Origin: Rhizobium tumorigenes
GTDB lineage: Bacteria > Pseudomonadota > Alphaproteobacteria > Rhizobiales > Rhizobiaceae
Assembly (NCBI RefSeq): GCF_003240565.2
Contig: NZ_CP117255.1
Location: 3,144,501-3,208,500 of the forward strand
Direction of reading: 5' to 3'
Length of the DNA: 64,000 nt
Shown here: positions 59,008 to 64,000 of the stretch, in pieces
Position numbering within the stretch: position 1 is the first letter of the stretch
How the letters are laid out: each line of letters starts with the position of its first letter
The notes under the pieces: model-generated
Told to the model about the DNA's origin: nothing
The model's database searches: none
Seen by the model: only the letters and a program-made list of their open reading frames with translations
Translations under genes and position numbers: made by a program

Positions 59008-59709
59008 ATGGGTTCGAATGACTTTGTGACGATTTTCTTTCTGGTCGCAGCGGTGCTGATCTTCCTTCAGTTGCGCAGCGTGCTTGGTCGCCGCACGGGC
59101 ACGGAGAAGCCACCGCGTGATCTCTACACTCCCCGCGACGCTGTCAAAGGTCCCGATGCACCGGATACCGGCAAGGTCGTTACTCTGCCGCGTCGCGACG
59201 CCGTTGATGATGAAAATCGCTTTGCCGCCATCGACGCCTTCGCCAAGCCCGAAACGCCGCTGAACGCGCAGCTGCGCGAAGTGGTGAAGATCGACCCGTC
59301 CTTCGATCCCAAGGAGTTCGTCAAGGGCGCCCGCATGGCCTACGAGATGATCGTCATGGCTTTTGCCGACGGCGACCGGAAGGCGCTGAAGGGTCTGCTG
59401 TCAAACGAGGTCTACGAGGGCTTCGACGCAGCGATCGCCGATCGCGAAGCACGCGGTGAGAGGGTCAAGTCCAGCTTCGTCGGCATCGACCGAAGCGATA
59501 TCATGAGTGCCGAGGTCAAGGAGACCGATGCATTGGTCACCATTCGCATCGTCAGCCAGATGATATCGGCGACATACGACAAGGCCGACGTGCTGGTCGA
59601 TGGCGATGCAGAGCAGGTGTCGGAAGTCAGTGACCTCTGGACATTCGCCCGCGACACGCGCTCGCGCGATCCGAACTGGAAACTTGTGGCGACCGAATCT
59701 GAGCAATGA
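59008..59709 (+). CDS. Tim44-like domain protein (TimA-type)
   Basis: The 233-residue protein has one N-terminal membrane helix (residues ~5-22) and a C-terminal Tim44/TimA domain (~85-230: FDPKEFVKGARMAYEMIVMA, LLSNEVYEGF, VSDLWTFARD). Mitochondrial Tim44 brings Hsp70 to the import channel; alphaproteobacterial TimA is its relative, with an inner-membrane location and unknown role. Its stop overlaps the mltA start (ATGA) and secB lies nearby across the divergent promoter. Confidence 0.9.
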   Translation: MGSNDFVTIFFLVAAVLIFLQLRSVLGRRTGTEKPPRDLYTPRDAVKGPDAPDTGKVVTLPRRDAVDDENRFAAIDAFAKPETPLNAQLREVVKIDPSFDPKEFVKGARMAYEMIVMAFADGDRKALKGLLSNEVYEGFDAAIADREARGERVKSSFVGIDRSDIMSAEVKETDALVTIRIVSQMISATYDKADVLVDGDAEQVSEVSDLWTFARDTRSRDPNWKLVATESEQ

Positions 59710-60824
59710 GTGTCCGATCCGACGATTTTTTGCTGGAGCCGACAACCTTTGACGATCTGAAGGGCTGGGGGGATGACGATCCCTCCGGCCTTTTCGATGC
59801 CATGCGGGCCTGTTATCGGCACGTCACTGAGACAAAGTCGTACCGAGCCGGGTCGCTTGGGCTGACGACGGCGGACCTGCTGCCGCTGCTGGAAGCGGCA
59901 AAGGACATCGCGCCAGCCGACGCCGCAGAGGCCAGGGCTTTTTTCGAAGCCAATTGCCAGCCGTTTTTCATAAGGCGGAGCGAAGACCGGAGCGGGTTCG
60001 TCACCGCATTCTTCGAGCCGGAAATAGAAGTGTCCGCAACACCCGACGCGGTCTATCGCTATCCCCTCTACCGCCGCCCGGCCGATTTGGTCGATCTCGA
60101 CGACGGCAACCGCCCGGCCGGACTAGATCCATCCTACATGTTCGCACGTCTGAGGGATGGCGAGATCGACGCCTATCCGGACCGCGGCGAGATCACCTCT
60201 GGCTATCTTGCCGGCAAGGACCTGGAAATCGCCTGGGCCAGATCCAGCGTCGATGTGTTTTTCGTGCATGTCCAGGGCGCCGCGCGGCTGCGCTATCCGG
60301 ATGGAACGCTCCGTCGTATCACCTATGCCGCCAAGGCCGGCCATCCGTTCTCGGCTGTCGGTCGGCTGCTGATCGACCGTGGCGAACTGGACCGTGCGAC
60401 GATCTCGATGCAGACGATTCGGGACTGGCTCTACGCCCACCCGGAGGAGGTCGACGAGGTTCTCGCACACAATCGCTCCTACATTTTCTTTTGCGAGGCC
60501 GATGTTGCCGATCTGCAGGCCGGGCCAATCGCAGCGGCCAAGGTGCCGCTGGTGGCGGGCCGGGCGCTTGCCGTCGACAGGCTGATCCATACCTTCGGCT
60601 TTCCGTTTTTCATCCGGTCGGAAGGCCTCACCCACCTGGACAACGGCGGACCGTTCCAGCGGCTGATGCTGGCGCTCGACACCGGTTCGGCAATTGTCGG
60701 CCCCGCCCGTGGCGACATCTTCACCGGCTCGGGCTATGAAGCCGGAGAACTGGCGGGCACCGTCCGTCATGACGCCGATTTCTACATTCTCGTGCCCAGG
60801 GCGGCTGCCGCGAGGTTCAGCTGA
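59706..60824 (+). CDS. mltA: MltA-domain lytic transglycosylase
   Basis: The 372-residue protein has an MltA domain and C-terminal 3D domain: FVTAFFEPEIEVSATPD, RGEITSGYLAGKDLEIAW, FVHVQGAARLRYPDG, and the active-site DTGSAIVGPARGDIFTGSG with conserved aspartates. MltA cleaves glycan strands. There is no signal peptide or lipobox at the N-terminus (MSVRSDDFLLEPTT), unlike E. coli MltA, so its export route is unclear. It overlaps its neighbours on both sides (ATGA with the Tim44-like gene, TGATG with smr). Confidence 0.9.
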   Translation: MSVRSDDFLLEPTTFDDLKGWGDDDPSGLFDAMRACYRHVTETKSYRAGSLGLTTADLLPLLEAAKDIAPADAAEARAFFEANCQPFFIRRSEDRSGFVTAFFEPEIEVSATPDAVYRYPLYRRPADLVDLDDGNRPAGLDPSYMFARLRDGEIDAYPDRGEITSGYLAGKDLEIAWARSSVDVFFVHVQGAARLRYPDGTLRRITYAAKAGHPFSAVGRLLIDRGELDRATISMQTIRDWLYAHPEEVDEVLAHNRSYIFFCEADVADLQAGPIAAAKVPLVAGRALAVDRLIHTFGFPFFIRSEGLTHLDNGGPFQRLMLALDTGSAIVGPARGDIFTGSGYEAGELAGTVRHDADFYILVPRAAAARFS

Positions 60825-61402
60825 TGGCGAAGGACCGCAAGCTCAGCCCGGAGGAACGCATTCTCTGGAGCAAGGTTGCAAAGAGTACCCGGCCGCTGCC
60901 GCAGCATATGGCCGAGATGCAGGCGCTCGATATCTTTTTGACCGAGCAGCAGGCCGCCGAAGAAGCGCAGCGCGATGTATCATTGCCAGCACCGCCGAAG
61001 ATGCCGATTTCGCAACAACCCCTGCCAATGCCGCAAAAGCCGCAGCCGTCCGCGAGCAAGCACCATCCGCTCGAGCGGCCGGTGAAGCGCAAGATCGCCA
61101 AGGGCCGGCTTGCGCTGGAGGCAAGGATCGACCTGCACGGCCTCTATCAGGACGAGGCGCATGATCTGCTGCTCGATTTTCTGGTTCGGGCCCATATGCG
61201 CGGTCTGCGCCATGTGCTGGTTATAACAGGCAAGGGAAGCTCGATGGGCAGCGAAGGTGCTCTGAAGCGGGCAGCACCCTTGTGGTTCTCCAAGCCCGAC
61301 TTCCGCTATCTCATCTCGTCCTATGAAACGGCGGCCCAGCATCACGGTGGCGAAGGCGCCCTCTATATCCGTCTGGCACGACGGCCGGGAGATGCGCCAT
61401 GA
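60824..61402 (+). CDS. Smr domain protein
   Basis: The 192-residue protein has a charged N-terminal region (with a Pro/Gln-rich linker at ~residues 60-85) and a C-terminal Smr domain: IDLHGLYQDEAHDLL (LDLHG motif) and VLVITGKGS (TGKG). Smr domains are nucleases acting on branched DNA or RNA, in MutS2 for instance; the stand-alone protein here has no assigned substrate. It overlaps mltA (TGATG) and the xre-like gene (ATGA). Confidence 0.9.
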   Translation: MAKDRKLSPEERILWSKVAKSTRPLPQHMAEMQALDIFLTEQQAAEEAQRDVSLPAPPKMPISQQPLPMPQKPQPSASKHHPLERPVKRKIAKGRLALEARIDLHGLYQDEAHDLLLDFLVRAHMRGLRHVLVITGKGSSMGSEGALKRAAPLWFSKPDFRYLISSYETAAQHHGGEGALYIRLARRPGDAP

Positions 61403-61764
61403 CACCGTTCGGCGAAGCGGTGCGCAAGCTCCGGGAGCGCAAGGGTGTGACGCAGAAGGAAATGGCGGCAGCGCTCGACGTGACACCCGCATATCTCTCT
61501 GCGCTGGAGCACGGCAAGCGCGGCCTCCCGACCTTCGTCATGCTGCAGCGGATCGCCGGCTATTTCAATATCATCTGGGACGAGGCCGAGGAGTTGTTCA
61601 TGCTGGCGCGTGGTTCCGACCCGCGTGTCGTGATCGACACGGCGGGAATGGCGCCACATTATACCGCGCTCGCCAATCGCCTTGCCGGACAATTTCGCTT
61701 TCTCGACCGGGATGCTGTAGAAGCGCTGGAGGCCATCCTCGAAAAGGCTCGGAAAACTGGCTGA
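61399..61764 (+). CDS. Helix-turn-helix (XRE family) transcriptional regulator
   Basis: The 121-residue protein carries a Cro/CI-type helix-turn-helix at residues ~7-61 (VRKLRERKGVTQKEMAAALD, then VTPAYLSALEHGKRG), with a C-terminal helical region. It resembles small XRE regulators found downstream of smr in rhizobia. No target is apparent. It is the last gene of the four-gene overlapping unit and ends about 145 bases before gyrB. Confidence 0.88.
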   Translation: MTPFGEAVRKLRERKGVTQKEMAAALDVTPAYLSALEHGKRGLPTFVMLQRIAGYFNIIWDEAEELFMLARGSDPRVVIDTAGMAPHYTALANRLAGQFRFLDRDAVEALEAILEKARKTG

Positions 61765-61811
61765 AATCAGCCTTAATCCCCTGCTTTATAGGTCTTTTCG
61801 GGGCCATGTAT

Positions 61812-64000
<2,189 letters not shown>

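Overview
The window is a GC-rich (roughly 60-63%) chromosomal segment of an alphaproteobacterium, almost certainly a member of the Rhizobiales/Rhizobiaceae (Rhizobium/Agrobacterium/Sinorhizobium type). The evidence is gene content and order (hemE-hemJ-rho-mnmE-mnmG-rsmG-parA-parB beside ppsR-maf-aroE-coaE-dnaQ-secB-gyrB), alphaproteobacterial families (TrcR/DUF1013, DUF1674, TIM-barrel pairs, the ~1600-residue NAD-glutamate dehydrogenase), an EcfG-type stress promoter, and 16-bp parS palindromes. It is mostly core genome; I see no tRNA, rRNA, CRISPR array, prophage or insertion sequence.

Layout. 1-2.9 kb: molybdate ABC transporter modABC (modA cut by the window edge) with a convergent, HTH-only modE. 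3.1-8.9 kb: rsfS, rlmH, an EnvC-like murein hydrolase activator, the C-terminal processing protease ctpA, a divergent polysaccharide deacetylase and rppH (ribosome, envelope and RNA turnover). 9-19 kb: trcR, acs, csbD, two tiny ORFs, asd, a lytic transglycosylase, a diguanylate cyclase, carbonic anhydrase, a pyridoxal-kinase-like gene and a small phosphatase-like protein. 19-33 kb: gdh2-type glutamate dehydrogenase, a UMF1 transporter, purH, a heparinase-like protein, rsmB, htpX, a DUF1674 protein and a nuclease. 32.3-33.2 kb is the only long gene-poor stretch; it holds a composite palindromic repeat and a structured, possibly transcribed, segment. 33-40.5 kb: an MFS transporter with a large periplasmic insert, PAP2 phosphatase, leuB, tandem TIM-barrel paralogues and yggS.

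40.7-64 kb is the origin region. leuS-lptE-holA run toward parB-parA-rsmG-mnmG-mnmE-rho-hemJ-hemE on the minus strand. The AT-richer gap at 53.71-54.11 kb carries several DnaA-box-like 9-mers and is the best oriC candidate. On its right ppsR-maf-aroE-coaE-dnaQ are transcribed away from it, followed by secB, fxsA and the overlapping operon timA-like/mltA/smr/xre, and gyrB (cut by the right edge). Five parS-like palindromes lie at 36.6, 47.2, 49.2, 49.3 and 55.6 kb, so ParA/ParB and their centromere sites are all here.

The most interesting non-gene signals are the parS/oriC arrangement, a 38-codon Thr/Lys-rich ORF followed by two hairpins in front of asd (a possible attenuator), a perfect EcfG promoter before csbD, the composite palindromic element at 32.5 kb, and the candidate structured RNA at 32.8-33.1 kb. 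Coordinates and motifs were read by eye; no homology search was run.
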